Origin: Chitinophaga pinensis
GTDB lineage: Bacteria > Pseudomonadota > Gammaproteobacteria > Burkholderiales > Burkholderiaceae_C
Length of the DNA: 37,699 nucleotides
Reading direction: 5' to 3'
Assembly: GCA_943326015.2 (NCBI GenBank)
Contig: CALPRQ020000035.1
Span: forward strand, 1-37,699
Below, in pieces: positions 10,560 through 22,799 of the stretch (position 1 is the first letter of the stretch; each line of letters begins with the position of its first letter). Made by a program: the position numbers and the translations under genes. The notes below the pieces were generated by a model that saw nothing but the letters and a program-made list of their open reading frames with translations, had not been told where the DNA came from and did no database searches.

Positions 10560-11699
10560 ATGCAAATGAAGATGAAACTCACCGTTCTCGCCACCATGGC
10601 TGCCGCCTTCGGCTCGGTCAGCGCCCAGGAAGTCGTCAAGATCGGTCATGTCGGACCGGTCAGCGGACAGAGCGCGCATTTGGGCAAGGACATGGAGAAC
10701 GCTGCCCGGCTGGCGGTCGAGGAGCTCAACGCCAAAGGCGTCAAGATCGGTGGCAAGGCCGTCAAGTTCGAGCTGGTTGCCGAGGACGATGTCGGCGACC
10801 CCAAGCAAGCCACTGCTGTAGCGCAGAAACTGGTCGACTCCAAGGTCAATGGCGTGATCGGCCACCTGCAGTCAGGAGCCTCCATCCCGGCCTCCAAGAT
10901 CTACAGCGACGCCGGCATCCCGCAGATCTCGCCCGCGTCGACCAACCCCAAGTACACCCGCCAGGGCTACAAGACCGCTTTCCGCGTCGTGGCCGATGAC
11001 GTGCACCTCGGCGGCACGCTGGGCCGCTACGCGGTCAACCAGCTCAAGGGCAAGAACATCGCGGTGATCGACGACCGCACCGCTTACGGCCAGGGTGTCG
11101 CCAACGAGTTCGAAAAGGCGGTCAAGGCCGCTGGCGGCCATCTCATCGGCCACGAGTTCACCAGCGACAAGGCCACCGACTTCATGGCGATCCTGACCAC
11201 CTTCAAGGCCAAGAAGCCCGACGTGGTGTTCTTCGGCGGCATGGACTCGGTCGGCGGTCCGATGCTCAAGCAGATGAAGTCGCTCGGCATCAATGCCAAG
11301 TTCATGGGCGGCGATGGCGTCTGCACCGCCGAGCTGCCCAAGCTCGCGGGCGAGGCGATGGCCGACGGCCAGGTGGTCTGCGCCGAAGCCGGCGGCGTCG
11401 AAGGGGCACAGAAGAAGGCCGCCGATGACTTCACCCTGCGCTACCAGAAACGCTTCAACGACGACGTCAAGCTCTACGCACCCTATGTCTACGACGCCGT
11501 CAACGTGATGGTCGACGCCATGGTGCGCGCGGGCTCCAGCAAGCCGTCACAATACCTGCCGGAACTGGCCAAGACCCAGGGCTATGCGGGCGTGATGGGC
11601 CCGATCAGCTTCGACGAGAAGGGCGACATCAAGAACGGCGCCTTGACGCTCTACACCTACAAGGGTGGCAAGCGCGACGCGATCGCCGTGATCCGCTGA
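10560..11699 (+). CDS. Periplasmic substrate-binding protein, branched-chain amino acid (LivK/LivJ) family
   Basis: A 379-residue type I periplasmic binding protein that would deliver a solute to an ABC transporter. A signal peptide is visible: basic MQMKMK, a hydrophobic stretch, and a likely cut after Ala22 (VSA before QEV). The mature start VVKIGHVGPVSGQSAHLGKDMENAARLAVEEL and the segment GVIGHLQSGASIPASKIYSDAGIPQISPAST are typical of the family. Two cysteines (about 255 and 274) could form a disulfide. The ATG at 10560 has AGGAG at good spacing, whereas an upstream GTG-type extension would spoil the signal peptide. No permease or ATPase genes are nearby, so the partner transporter must be encoded elsewhere. 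Substrate is not certain; leucine, isoleucine or valine is the default guess. Confidence 0.92.
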   Translation: MQMKMKLTVLATMAAAFGSVSAQEVVKIGHVGPVSGQSAHLGKDMENAARLAVEELNAKGVKIGGKAVKFELVAEDDVGDPKQATAVAQKLVDSKVNGVIGHLQSGASIPASKIYSDAGIPQISPASTNPKYTRQGYKTAFRVVADDVHLGGTLGRYAVNQLKGKNIAVIDDRTAYGQGVANEFEKAVKAAGGHLIGHEFTSDKATDFMAILTTFKAKKPDVVFFGGMDSVGGPMLKQMKSLGINAKFMGGDGVCTAELPKLAGEAMADGQVVCAEAGGVEGAQKKAADDFTLRYQKRFNDDVKLYAPYVYDAVNVMVDAMVRAGSSKPSQYLPELAKTQGYAGVMGPISFDEKGDIKNGALTLYTYKGGKRDAIAVIR

Positions 11700-11724
11700 T
11701 CCGCCTCTGAAGTCTTCCAGTTGA

Positions 11725-11764
11725 AAGGCCGGCGCCTCGCAAGAGGGTCCGGCCTTCGGCTTTT
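11725..11764 (+). terminator. Terminator after the binding-protein gene
   Basis: Stem AAGGCCGG (11725-11732) and CCGGCCTT (11749-11756) encloses a second small hairpin, CCTC-GCAA-GAGG (11735-11746). A short T run starts at 11761. It lies between two convergent genes and may serve both strands. Confidence 0.65.
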
Positions 11765-11782
11765 CCGGGATTCAGCAGCGTA

Positions 11783-12199
11783 TCAGGGACGAGCGGCCAG
11801 CCGCAGCAACACGCGCAAGGCGCAAGTCCATTGCAGCAGCACCAGCAAGGTGCCTGCACCATGCCAGAGCCTGAGGTCGCCACCGCTGCTGCGCGCGCTC
11901 AGGATGCGCTGGGCCACGCCAAACTCCTGCACCAGGGCAGCCAGCGCCGCCAGCAGCAGTGACGCCAGCAGGGTGCCCGCCGTTTGCGTCCGCTCGGCCT
12001 GTGCGCGCGCCCACAGCAGCAGGCACAGCGCCACGATCAGGCTGGCCCAGGACTGGAACTGGAACAGCTTGGCCGCATAGGGACCGGCCAGCGCCGGATG
12101 GCCGAAATGCGCGAAGGCCAGTGGCACCGCCACGAAGCTCAGCGCGCTCAAGCTCCCCCACCAGAGGGCGGCCAGCAGCAAGGGCCATTGCCGACGCAT
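11783..12199 (-). CDS. DUF4149 family small membrane protein
   Basis: A 138-residue hydrophobic protein with about four predicted membrane segments (near residues 7-30, 48-66, 76-95 and 115-133). The N-terminal WWGSLSALSFVAVPLAFAHFG and the mid segment AAKLFQFQSW fit the DUF4149 family, whose biochemical role is not known. It begins 11 bases after greA and is likely the last gene of that transcript. In Burkholderiales, members of this family are commonly found beside greA, which supports the call but gives no function. Confidence 0.8.
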   Translation of the reverse strand: MRRQWPLLLAALWWGSLSALSFVAVPLAFAHFGHPALAGPYAAKLFQFQSWASLIVALCLLLWARAQAERTQTAGTLLASLLLAALAALVQEFGVAQRILSARSSGGDLRLWHGAGTLLVLLQWTCALRVLLRLAARP

Positions 12200-12210
12200 G
12201 GCAGCCGGAA

Positions 12211-12687
12211 TCAGGCGTAGCGGACCGCGACGATCTCGAAACGCTTGACGCCGCCCGGAGCCTGGACCTGGGCCACATCGCCCTCTTCCTTGCCGATCAG
12301 CGCGCGCGCGATCGGGCTCGAGATGTTGATCAGGCCCAGCTTGATGTCGGCCTCGTCCTCGCCGACGATCTGGTAGGTCACGGCCTCGCCGCTGGCCTCC
12401 TCTTCCAGCTCGACGGTGGCACCGAACACCACGCGACCGCCCGCATCGACCGCGGACGGATCGATGACCTGAGCCGCCGACAGCTTGCCCTCGATCTCTG
12501 CGATGCGGCCCTCGATGAAGCCCTGGCGCTCCTTGGCGGCATCGTAGTCGGCGTTCTCGCTCAGGTCGCCCTGGGCGCGCGCCTCGGCAATCGCGGTGAT
12601 GACGGCGGGGCGCTCGACGCTCTTGAGGCGCTGCAGCTCTTGCTTGAGCTTTTCGGCGCCGCGCTTGGTGACGGGAAAGGTGGCCAT
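12211..12687 (-). CDS. greA: Transcription elongation factor GreA
   Basis: GreA enters the RNA polymerase secondary channel and triggers cleavage of backtracked transcripts. The 158-residue length is exactly typical. The N-terminal coiled coil (about 1-75) carries the acidic tip [18 protein letters not shown], with the conserved Asp and Glu that coordinate Mg2+. The C-terminal FKBP-like domain ends [12 protein letters not shown], with [12 protein letters not shown] before it. I chose [10 protein letters not shown] (ATG 12685-12687), which has a GGAG site upstream. Reading further upstream would add an unrelated leader that crosses a hairpin. Confidence 0.97.
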   Translation of the reverse strand: MATFPVTKRGAEKLKQELQRLKSVERPAVITAIAEARAQGDLSENADYDAAKERQGFIEGRIAEIEGKLSAAQVIDPSAVDAGGRVVFGATVELEEEASGEAVTYQIVGEDEADIKLGLINISSPIARALIGKEEGDVAQVQAPGGVKRFEIVAVRYA

Positions 12688-12699
12688 GTTGTTATTGCT

Positions 12700-12739
12700 C
12701 CAGACAAAGAGAAACCGCCGAACGTTGCCGGTCGGCGGT
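12700..12739 (-). terminator. Hairpin between carB and greA, possible terminator or attenuator
   Basis: On the minus strand, ACCGCCGA (12739-12732) pairs with TCGGCGGT (12721-12714) around a 10-base loop. TTCTCTTTGTC follows, a pyrimidine-rich but interrupted tail. It lies 51 bases after the carB stop and just before the greA ribosome site. It could give partial termination, with read-through into greA. Confidence 0.5.
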
Positions 12740-12790
12740 GTGATGGTGGAATTATGCCTCAATCCCGGGGGATCGAGGCCATTCCGGCGC

Positions 12791-16040
<3,250 letters not shown>

Positions 16041-16048
<8 letters not shown>

Positions 16049-17216
16049 TTTTGTGTTGCTCCATCAGTGCCGTGAAGCGGTCGAACAGGTAGGCGATGTC
16101 GTGCGGGCCGGGCGAGGCTTCCGGGTGGCCCTGGAAGCAGAAGGCCGGGCGGTCGGTGCGCTCCAAGCCTTGCAGCGTGCCGTCGAACAGGCTGATGTGG
16201 GTCGCGCGCAGGTTGGCGGGCAACGAATCCATTTCCACGGCGAAACCGTGGTTCTGGCTCGTGATGCTGACGCGGCCGGAATCGAGGTCCTTGACCGGAT
16301 GGTTGGCGCCATGGTGGCTGTTGACCATCTTGAAGGTGTTGGCGCCGGAGGCCAGCGCCATGATCTGGTGCCCCAGGCAGATGCCGAACACCGGAATGCC
16401 GGTCTCGATCAGTTCCTGGGTGGCGGCGATCGCGTAGTCGCAGGGCTGCGGGTCGCCCGGGCCGTTGGACAGGAAGATGCCGTCCGGCTGGTACTTGAGC
16501 ACTTCGGCCGCCGACGTCTTGGCCGGCACCACGGTCACCTTGCAGCCGCGCGAGGCGAGCATGCGCAGGATGTTGAGCTTGACGCCGAAGTCATAGGCCA
16601 CCACATGGAAGCGGGGAGCGGTCTGCTCGCCGTAACCCGGGGTGCCGTCTTCACGCGCCAGCTTCCATTCGGTCTGGGTCCAGACATAGGGCTGCGGCGT
16701 GGTCACGACCTGGGCCAGATCCTGGCCCTTCATGCTGGGCGCGGCCTGGGCCGCGGCAATGGCCTGGGCCTTGAGGGCGTCGGTCACTTCGACACCGGCT
16801 TGCAGGCCGACGATGGCGCCGTTCTGAGCGCCCTTCTCGCGCAGGAGGCGGGTCAGCTTGCGGGTATCGATGTCGGCAATCGCCACCGTACCTTCACGCT
16901 TGAGGTAGTCGCCCAGGGTCAGCGTCTGGCGGAAATTGGACGAGAGCAGGGGCAGGTCTTTGATGATCAGGCCGGCGGCGTGGACGGCATTGGCCTCCAC
17001 GTCTTCCTCGTTGACACCGTAGTTGCCGATATGCGGATACGTGAGGGTCACGATCTGCTGGCGATAGCTGGGGTCGGTGAGGATTTCCTGATAGCCGGTG
17101 ATCGAGGTGTTGAACACCACTTCACCGACGGTCTGGCCGGTGGCGCCGATGGAGGCGCCTATAAAGACCGTGCCGTCTGCGAGCGCGAGGATGGCTTTTG
17201 CTGGGACGGTAAACAC
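16041..17216 (-). CDS. carA: Carbamoyl-phosphate synthase small (glutaminase) subunit
   Basis: A 391-residue class I glutamine amidotransferase that supplies ammonia to CarB. The N-terminal CarA domain begins [20 protein letters not shown]. The glutaminase domain has the nucleophile Cys280 in [14 protein letters not shown] and the His364/Glu366 pair in [11 protein letters not shown]. Its stop TAA (16041-16043) lies inside the start of carB, so the subunits are probably made in step. The upstream leader of about 100 bases follows a TATAAT box. Confidence 0.98.
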
Positions 17217-17309
17217 GGGATTCTCCAGTTTGGACGCACCTGTGCCCGGGATTGCAACGACGTCTTTCCGGGGGTGGCCGACATGTCCTGCCGACAGGTG
17301 CGCGAGGTT

Positions 17310-17330
17310 AGGGTAAACCTAGGGATTATA
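17310..17330 (-). promoter_or_regulatory. carA promoter -10 box and overlapping AGGGTAAACCTA element
   Basis: A perfect TATAAT is read on the minus strand at 17330-17325. No good -35 match sits at 16-18 bases. The expected transcription start (about 17318) falls inside AGGGTAAACCTA (17310-17321, as written on the plus strand). This resembles the element at 10458-10469. An element over the start site would suit a repressor or a start-site control mechanism; this is inference. Confidence 0.5.
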
Positions 17331-17414
17331 GCTTGCGGCGGCGCTTTGAGCGCATTCCTGACAGTCCTAGCAGATTACCATGACAACTGGCTTGCAAGGC
17401 CAGGGCCTGGCCGT

Positions 17415-18182
17415 TCAGGCCAGGCTGGCGGCGCTGGCGTGCAGGCAGATCGCGGCGGCAGCCGCCGCATTGAGCGACTCCTCGCCGCCGGGCTGCACGA
17501 TGCGCAGCGTCATGTCGGCGCGCGCCAGCAGCGCCTCGCCCACGCCCTGCCCTTCATGCCCGAGCAGCCAGGCGCAGGGCCAGGGCAGCGCAGCACGATG
17601 CAGGAACTCACCCCGGTGCGGGCTGGTCGCCAGCAGCGGCAGCCGCAGCGCTTCGAGCTCGGACTCGGCCAGGCCCTCGCGCAGTTGCAAGGCGAAATGC
17701 GCGCCCATGCCGGCACGCAGCACCTTGGGCGACCACAGCGCCGCGGTACCCTTGAGCGCCAGCACCTGCCTGAATCCCATGGCCGCGGCGCTGCGCAGGA
17801 TCGAGCCGACATTGCCCGGGTCCTGCAGCCGGTCGAGCACCACGCTGGGCGCCAGCGGGTCGATCACCGTCTGGCTCGACAGCGCATGGACGAAGCCCAT
17901 CGCGGCCGGCGAATCGAGCGCGCTGATCTGCGCCATCAGTCCGTCGGCCAGCACCACCCGGCGCACTGCCGGCTCGAGCCCCCACTGCGCCACCTGGACC
18001 TGTGCCGACTCGGCCATCACGACCGCCTGCGGCTGCAGGCCGCGCGCGAGCAAGGCCCGGCAGAGGTGGTCGCCCTCCAGCCAGACCTGGCCCAGCTTGC
18101 GGTAGGCGGCGGGGTCCTGCGCCAGCGCGCGCAGCTTCTTGACCAGCGCGTTGTCGCGCGAGGTGACGATCTCGGGGTTCAT
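17415..18182 (-). CDS. TrmH/SpoU family RNA 2'-O-methyltransferase
   Basis: A 255-residue SPOUT-class methyltransferase that should 2'-O-methylate a ribose in rRNA or tRNA using S-adenosylmethionine. The three family motifs are visible: [16 protein letters not shown] (about 133-148), LLGHEGQGV (about 208) and [21 protein letters not shown] at the C-terminus. An N-terminal substrate-binding region ([21 protein letters not shown]) resembles RlmB/TsnR-type enzymes. The target nucleotide cannot be read from sequence. The start ATG overlaps the rnhB stop by 4 bases (ATGA). Confidence 0.93.
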   Translation of the reverse strand: MNPEIVTSRDNALVKKLRALAQDPAAYRKLGQVWLEGDHLCRALLARGLQPQAVVMAESAQVQVAQWGLEPAVRRVVLADGLMAQISALDSPAAMGFVHALSSQTVIDPLAPSVVLDRLQDPGNVGSILRSAAAMGFRQVLALKGTAALWSPKVLRAGMGAHFALQLREGLAESELEALRLPLLATSPHRGEFLHRAALPWPCAWLLGHEGQGVGEALLARADMTLRIVQPGGEESLNAAAAAAICLHASAASLA

Positions 18183-18859
18183 GTGATCAGGGCCGCGATC
18201 GTCGCGGCATGAAAGGGGTTGACGAGCAGGCGCTCCCGCAGGGTCTGCGCCGCCTGGGCCACGGGGGCGAAGCTGCTGCGGTGCTCCGGGCAAGGGCCAT
18301 GGACGCGCAGCGCCTGCAGATGCTCTGCCGTGCCATAACCCTTGTGGCGTGCGAAGCCGTATTGCGGATACTGCTGATCGAGCTGGAGCAGGCCGCGGTC
18401 GCGCGTGACCTTGGCCAGGATCGAGGCGGCGGAGATCGCCGCCACCTTGGCGTCGCCCTTGACGATGGCCTCGGCGCGGACGTCGAGCAGCGGCAGCCGG
18501 TTGCCGTCGACCAGCACCAGGCCGGGCTTGAGGCGCAGCCCCGTGACCGCGCGCTGCATCGCCAGCAGGGTCGCCTGCAGGATGTTGAGCCGGTCGATCT
18601 CCTCGACGCTGGCCTGCGCGATGCAGCAGCACAGCGCCTTGGCGCGGATCTCGTCGTAGAGCGCCTCGCGCCGGGCCGCGCTGAGCTTCTTGGAATCGGC
18701 CAGCCCGGCGATCGGCTGGAAGTCGTCCAGGATCACGGCGGCGGCCACCACCGGGCCGGCCAGCGGCCCGCGGCCGGCCTCGTCCACGCCGGCGACCAAG
18801 GCAGGCTGCCGCCAGTCGAAGGCGGCCTGCTCAAGCGGCAAGGACTTGCTCGATCGCAT
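18179..18859 (-). CDS. rnhB: Ribonuclease HII
   Basis: Cuts RNA in RNA/DNA hybrids and removes single ribonucleotides from DNA. Of its 226 residues, the catalytic acidic motif is at Asp26-Glu27 in [19 protein letters not shown], followed by [11 protein letters not shown]. Later Asp residues lie in [10 protein letters not shown] and [11 protein letters not shown] chose the ATG at 18857-18859, giving [11 protein letters not shown]. It overlaps the end of lpxB by 29 bases, and earlier starts would push much further into lpxB. The gene order lpxA-lpxB-rnhB is the classical one. Confidence 0.95.
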   Translation of the reverse strand: MRSSKSLPLEQAAFDWRQPALVAGVDEAGRGPLAGPVVAAAVILDDFQPIAGLADSKKLSAARREALYDEIRAKALCCCIAQASVEEIDRLNILQATLLAMQRAVTGLRLKPGLVLVDGNRLPLLDVRAEAIVKGDAKVAAISAASILAKVTRDRGLLQLDQQYPQYGFARHKGYGTAEHLQALRVHGPCPEHRSSFAPVAQAAQTLRERLLVNPFHAATIAALIT

Positions 18860-19994
18860 CGGTGGCCTGTGTGACGGTGTCGCGAGTGAGCTCGCGGTGC
18901 ATGGCGGAAAAACGCTGCTGCAGCACCTCGCGCCTGGCCTGCGTGGCCGCGTCATCGGCGAGCCAGGCCAGCGTTTCGCGCGCCAGCGCGGCAGGCGTGG
19001 CCGCGTCCTGCAACAGCTCGGGCACCAGGAATTCGCCGGCCAGGATATTGGGCAGGCCGACCCAGGGCTGCAGCATCTTGCGCTGGTGCAGCTTCCAAGA
19101 CAGCCAGTTCATGTGGTAGGCGATCACCATCGGGCGCTTGAACAGCGCGGCCTCCAGCGTCGCGGTGCCGCTGGCGATCAGCGTCACATCGCAGGCGGCG
19201 AGGGCCGCATGCGAGCCGCCGCGCGTGACCTGCACGGCAGCTTCAAGTCCGGCGCGGGCGACCAGTTGCTGGATGCGCTCCTGTTGCGCCGGCACCGCCG
19301 GCAGCACGAAACGCAGGCCGGGCTGCTCGCGCCGCATCAGCCCGGCCGCCTGCAGGAAGCGCGGCAGCAGATGCTCGATCTCGGCCTGGCGGCTGCCCGG
19401 CAACAGGGCCACCACGGACGCCGCCAGCGGCAGGCCGAGTTCCGTCCTGGCCTTGGCCCGGTCTGGAATCATGGGGATCAGCGGCGCCAGCGGGTGGCCG
19501 ACATAGGTCGCGGCGATGCCGTGGCGCGCCAGCAGCTCGGGCTCGAACGGGAAGATGCACAGCACATGATCGACGCAGCGGCGGATCTGCTCGACCCGCT
19601 CGGGGCGCCAGGCCCAGACCGCAGGCGCGACGAAATGCACGGTCTTGACACCGGCCGCGCGCAGGTCGCCTTCCAGATCGAGGTTGAAGTCGGGTGCGTC
19701 GACGCCGATGAACAGGCGGGGCTTGTCTGCCAGCAGGCGGGCTTTCAGCTGGCGGCGGATGCCGACGATCTCGCGGTAGTGGCGCAACACCTCGACATAG
19801 CCGCGCACGGCCAGCTTCTCGCTCGGCCACCAGGCCTGGAAGCCCGCCGCCTCCATCTGCGGCCCGCCAATGCCGGCGGCCTTCAACCCTGGCCAGCGCG
19901 CGTGAAAGCCGCGCAACAGCTGGGCCGCCAGCAGGTCGCCGGACGCCTCGCCGGCCACCAGGGCGACGGTGGCAGTGCTCAGGTCCGCCGCCAT
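18831..19994 (-). CDS. lpxB: Lipid-A-disaccharide synthase
   Basis: A membrane-associated glycosyltransferase (GT19) that joins UDP-2,3-diacylglucosamine and lipid X to form the lipid A disaccharide. It has 387 residues. Typical segments are [20 protein letters not shown] near the N-terminus, [21 protein letters not shown] and [14 protein letters not shown]. Its ATG (19992-19994) shares one base with the lpxA stop (TGATG), which points to translational coupling. Confidence 0.97.
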   Translation of the reverse strand: MAADLSTATVALVAGEASGDLLAAQLLRGFHARWPGLKAAGIGGPQMEAAGFQAWWPSEKLAVRGYVEVLRHYREIVGIRRQLKARLLADKPRLFIGVDAPDFNLDLEGDLRAAGVKTVHFVAPAVWAWRPERVEQIRRCVDHVLCIFPFEPELLARHGIAATYVGHPLAPLIPMIPDRAKARTELGLPLAASVVALLPGSRQAEIEHLLPRFLQAAGLMRREQPGLRFVLPAVPAQQERIQQLVARAGLEAAVQVTRGGSHAALAACDVTLIASGTATLEAALFKRPMVIAYHMNWLSWKLHQRKMLQPWVGLPNILAGEFLVPELLQDAATPAALARETLAWLADDAATQARREVLQQRFSAMHRELTRDTVTQATDAIEQVLAA

Positions 19995-20788
19995 CAGCGC
20001 ACGATTCCGCGCTGCGCGGTCAGGCCGTCGAGGAAGTCCTGCATCAGCCGCAGATCGGGCTCGCAACCCTCGAAGCGCTGCGGCAGCTCGGCGATGCGCT
20101 CGCGCGCCTGCTCGAGCGTCAGGTTGTCGCGGTAGAGCGCCTTGTGCATGGCCTTGACGGCCGCGATGCGCGCAGCGCTGAAGCCACGCCGGCGCAAGCC
20201 CTCGAAATTCATCGAGCGCGCGGCGGCCGGGTGGCCCTCGCTCATCACGAAGGGCGGCTGGTCGGCCAGCAGCACGGTGCCCATGCCGGTCATGCCGTGC
20301 GAGCCGATGCGCACGAACTGGTGCACGCAGGTGTAGGCGCCCAGGATCACCCAGTCACCGACCACGACATGACCGGCGATCTGCGCGTTGTTGGCGAAGA
20401 TGTTGTGGTCACCGACGTGGCAGTCATGCGCCAGATGGGTGTAGGCCATCATCCAGTTGTCGCTACCCAACCGCGTCACGCCACCGCCCTGCACCGTGCC
20501 GATGTGGTAAGTGCTGAACTCGCGGATGGTGTTGCGCTCGCCGATGACCAGCTCGCAAGGCTCGCCGGCGTACTTCTTGTCCTGGTTGATCGCGCCCAGC
20601 GAGACGAACTGGAAGATGCGGTTGTCGCGGCCTAGCGTCGTGTGGCCCTCGATCACGCAATGCGGACCGATGGTGGTTCCGGCGTCTATCCGGACATGCG
20701 GGCCGATCACCGTGTAGGGGCCGACCGTGACCGAGCTGTCGAGCTCGGCTCCGGGGTCGATCACGGCGGTGTGATGGATGTTGCTCAC
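19994..20788 (-). CDS. lpxA: UDP-N-acetylglucosamine O-acyltransferase
   Basis: First step of lipid A synthesis: moves a 3-hydroxyacyl chain from ACP to UDP-GlcNAc. It has 264 residues, mostly left-handed beta-helix hexapeptide repeats. The catalytic base is expected at His121 in YTHLAHDC (E. coli His125), with His140 in AGHVVVGD. The C-terminal helical segment NFEGLRRRGFS is conserved. At the hydrocarbon-ruler position (Gly173 in E. coli, Met169 in Pseudomonas) this protein has Met169 (TGMGT), which predicts use of short 3-hydroxydecanoyl chains. It starts 13 bases after fabZ. Confidence 0.98.
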   Translation of the reverse strand: MSNIHHTAVIDPGAELDSSVTVGPYTVIGPHVRIDAGTTIGPHCVIEGHTTLGRDNRIFQFVSLGAINQDKKYAGEPCELVIGERNTIREFSTYHIGTVQGGGVTRLGSDNWMMAYTHLAHDCHVGDHNIFANNAQIAGHVVVGDWVILGAYTCVHQFVRIGSHGMTGMGTVLLADQPPFVMSEGHPAAARSMNFEGLRRRGFSAARIAAVKAMHKALYRDNLTLEQARERIAELPQRFEGCEPDLRLMQDFLDGLTAQRGIVR

Positions 20789-20801
20789 GCGCGCACCCGG
20801 T

Positions 20802-21242
20802 TCAGGCGATCTTGCGCATCGCGCACATCAGCTCGGCCTCGCAGGCCACCTCGCCATCGACCCGGGTCGTGCCCTTGAACTTGAACATGCCGGCCTTCAT
20901 GCGCTCAAGGGTGACTTCGAGGATGAGCTGGTCGCCCGGCTCGACCGGACGCTTGAAGCGCGCGCCATCGATGCCGGCGAAATAGTAGACCGTGTTGTCG
21001 TCCGGCGAGGTGCCCAGGGTCTCGAAAGCCAGCAGCGCGGCGGCCTGCGCCAGCGCTTCGAGCTGCAGCACGCCCGGGAACACCGGACGGTGCGGGAAAT
21101 GGCCGGTGAACTGAGGCTCGTTGACACTGACGTTCTTGAGCGCCTTGATGGACTTGCCCTTTTCCACTTCGAGCACGCGGTCGACGAGCAGGAAGGGGTA
21201 GCGGTGCGGGAGTTGCTTGAGGATCTGGTGGATGTCCATCAT
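20802..21242 (-). CDS. fabZ: 3-hydroxyacyl-ACP dehydratase FabZ
   Basis: Dehydrates 3-hydroxyacyl-ACP in fatty acid elongation and so competes with LpxA and LpxD for the same substrate type. It has 146 residues with a hot-dog fold. The active-site His48 and Glu62 lie in [20 protein letters not shown]. Two adjacent ATG codons occur. The first (21240-21242) overlaps the lpxD stop as ATGA and is used here. The second (21237-21239) would shorten the protein by one residue. Confidence 0.97.
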   Translation of the reverse strand: MMDIHQILKQLPHRYPFLLVDRVLEVEKGKSIKALKNVSVNEPQFTGHFPHRPVFPGVLQLEALAQAAALLAFETLGTSPDDNTVYYFAGIDGARFKRPVEPGDQLILEVTLERMKAGMFKFKGTTRVDGEVACEAELMCAMRKIA

Positions 21243-22273
21243 GATTTCTTTTCCAATGCTTTGATGCGGTCGCGCAGGCTGTGCAGTTGCCTGAGCGTGG
21301 CCGCGTTCTTTTCCCAGGAGCGGTTGTCGTCGATCGGGAACACGCCGCTGTACTGGCCGGGCTGGTGGATCGAGCGCATCACGACCGAGGCGGCCGAGAT
21401 ATGCACTCCGTCGGCCAGCGTGAGATGTCCGAGCACGACGGCGCCGCCGCCGACCGTGCAGTGGGCGCCGATCCTGGCGCTGCCCGCGACGCCAGCGCAG
21501 CCGGCCATCGCGGTATGGCGCCCGATCTGCACGTTGTGGCCGATCTGGATCAGGTTGTCGAGCTTGACGCCGTCCTCGATCACGGTGTCCTCGAGCGCGC
21601 CGCGGTCGATGCAGCAGTTGGCGCCGATCTCGACCCGGTCGCCGATGCGCACCGCGCCGAGCTGCTCGATCTTGATCCACTCGCCCTGGTGCGGCGCGAA
21701 GCCGAAGCCGTCGGCGCCGATCACGGTGCCCGAGTGCAGGATGCCGTCGGCACCGATGCGGCAATCGTGGCCCAGCGTCACGCGCGGGCTGAGACGGCTG
21801 CGCGCGCCGACGCGGGCGCGCCGCTCGAGCACGCAATGCGCACCGATGCGGGCACCGTCCTCGACGATGACGCCGGCCTCGATCAGCGCGAAGGCGCCAA
21901 CCGTCACGCCAGCGCCCAGCCGCGCCGTCGGATGAACCACCGCGCTCGGATGGATGGCGGGACCCGCATCGGCCTGTTCAGCCGCCTCGCGCCTGACCTT
22001 CCACCATTGCGTCAGCCGCGCGAAATAGAGGTAGGCGTCGGGCGTCTCGATGCAGGCACCGCGCGCGGCGGCCTGTTCCAGCAGCGCGGGCGGCACGATC
22101 AGCGCGCCGGCCCCGGTGCTCGCGATCTGCGACGCATAACGCGCCTGCGCGACGAAGGACAGCGAGTCGGCGTCGGCTGATTCAAGCGAAGCCAGGCGCA
22201 GCACCCGTTGGTCGGGCGTACCATGCAAAACGCCGCCCAGGGCGGCGCAGATCTCGGCCAGCGTGACGCTCAC
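21239..22273 (-). CDS. lpxD: UDP-3-O-acylglucosamine N-acyltransferase
   Basis: Third step of lipid A synthesis: adds the N-linked 3-hydroxyacyl chain. It has 344 residues. The N-terminal uridine-binding domain starts [14 protein letters not shown] and includes [16 protein letters not shown] long beta-helix of hexapeptide repeats follows (from about 110). The catalytic His is in [21 protein letters not shown], and a C-terminal helix ends [10 protein letters not shown]. It lies 10 bases after skp and overlaps fabZ. Confidence 0.97.
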   Translation of the reverse strand: MSVTLAEICAALGGVLHGTPDQRVLRLASLESADADSLSFVAQARYASQIASTGAGALIVPPALLEQAAARGACIETPDAYLYFARLTQWWKVRREAAEQADAGPAIHPSAVVHPTARLGAGVTVGAFALIEAGVIVEDGARIGAHCVLERRARVGARSRLSPRVTLGHDCRIGADGILHSGTVIGADGFGFAPHQGEWIKIEQLGAVRIGDRVEIGANCCIDRGALEDTVIEDGVKLDNLIQIGHNVQIGRHTAMAGCAGVAGSARIGAHCTVGGGAVVLGHLTLADGVHISAASVVMRSIHQPGQYSGVFPIDDNRSWEKNAATLRQLHSLRDRIKALEKKS

Positions 22274-22283
22274 GGCCTGACCA

Positions 22284-22799
22284 TCACTTGGCGGTGTTCA
22301 GGCCGCTCAGCACCTTGTCGGTGATGTCGAGCCTGGGATTGACGTAGACCGCCTCCTGCATGATGAGGTCGTACTTCTCGTTCTCGGCGACCTGCTTGAT
22401 GACGCGGTTGGCGCGCTCAAGCACCAGCTGCAGCTCCTCGTTCTTGCGCTGCGCCAGGTCTTCCTGGAACTCGCGGCGCTTGCGCTGGAAATCGCGGTCG
22501 AGATCGACCAGCTGGCGCTGGCGCACTGCGCGCTGGCTCTCGGCCAGGGTCGGTGCGTCCTTCTCGAGCTTCTCGGAAGCGGACTTGAGCTGGCCGGCCA
22601 GCGCTTCGACCTCGCGCTCGCGGCGCGAGAACTCCTGCTCCAGCTTGGACTGCGCCGCCTTGGCGGTCGAGGCTTCCTTGAAGATGCGGTCGGTATTGAC
22701 GAAGCCGATCTTGAGTTCGGCAGCCGAAGCCAGGGTGGCACAGCCGAGCGCCAGTGCCGCAACGGCCTGGCGCGAAAAAACGCGCTTGAACGATTTCAT
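22284..22799 (-). CDS. skp: Periplasmic chaperone Skp / OmpH family
   Basis: A 171-residue periplasmic chaperone that escorts unfolded outer-membrane proteins towards the BAM complex. The signal peptide has a basic start (MKSFKR), a hydrophobic core and a likely cut after LASA. The mature part starts [16 protein letters not shown], followed by a long charged coiled coil (about 45-140) that forms the tentacle arms. Its ATG shares one base with the bamA stop, which ties its expression to the protein it serves. Confidence 0.95.
   Translation of the reverse strand: MKSFKRVFSRQAVAALALGCATLASAAELKIGFVNTDRIFKEASTAKAAQSKLEQEFSRREREVEALAGQLKSASEKLEKDAPTLAESQRAVRQRQLVDLDRDFQRKRREFQEDLAQRKNEELQLVLERANRVIKQVAENEKYDLIMQEAVYVNPRLDITDKVLSGLNTAK

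Noticed and set aside
12688-12762. Longer start for greA
   Set aside because: The extension crosses the carB-greA hairpin and has no GreA similarity. The ATG at 12687 gives the standard 158 residues.
17404-17421. GGCCTG/CAGGCC inverted repeat at the end of the RNA methyltransferase gene as a terminator
   Set aside because: It overlaps the last codons of the gene and no T run follows on the minus strand.
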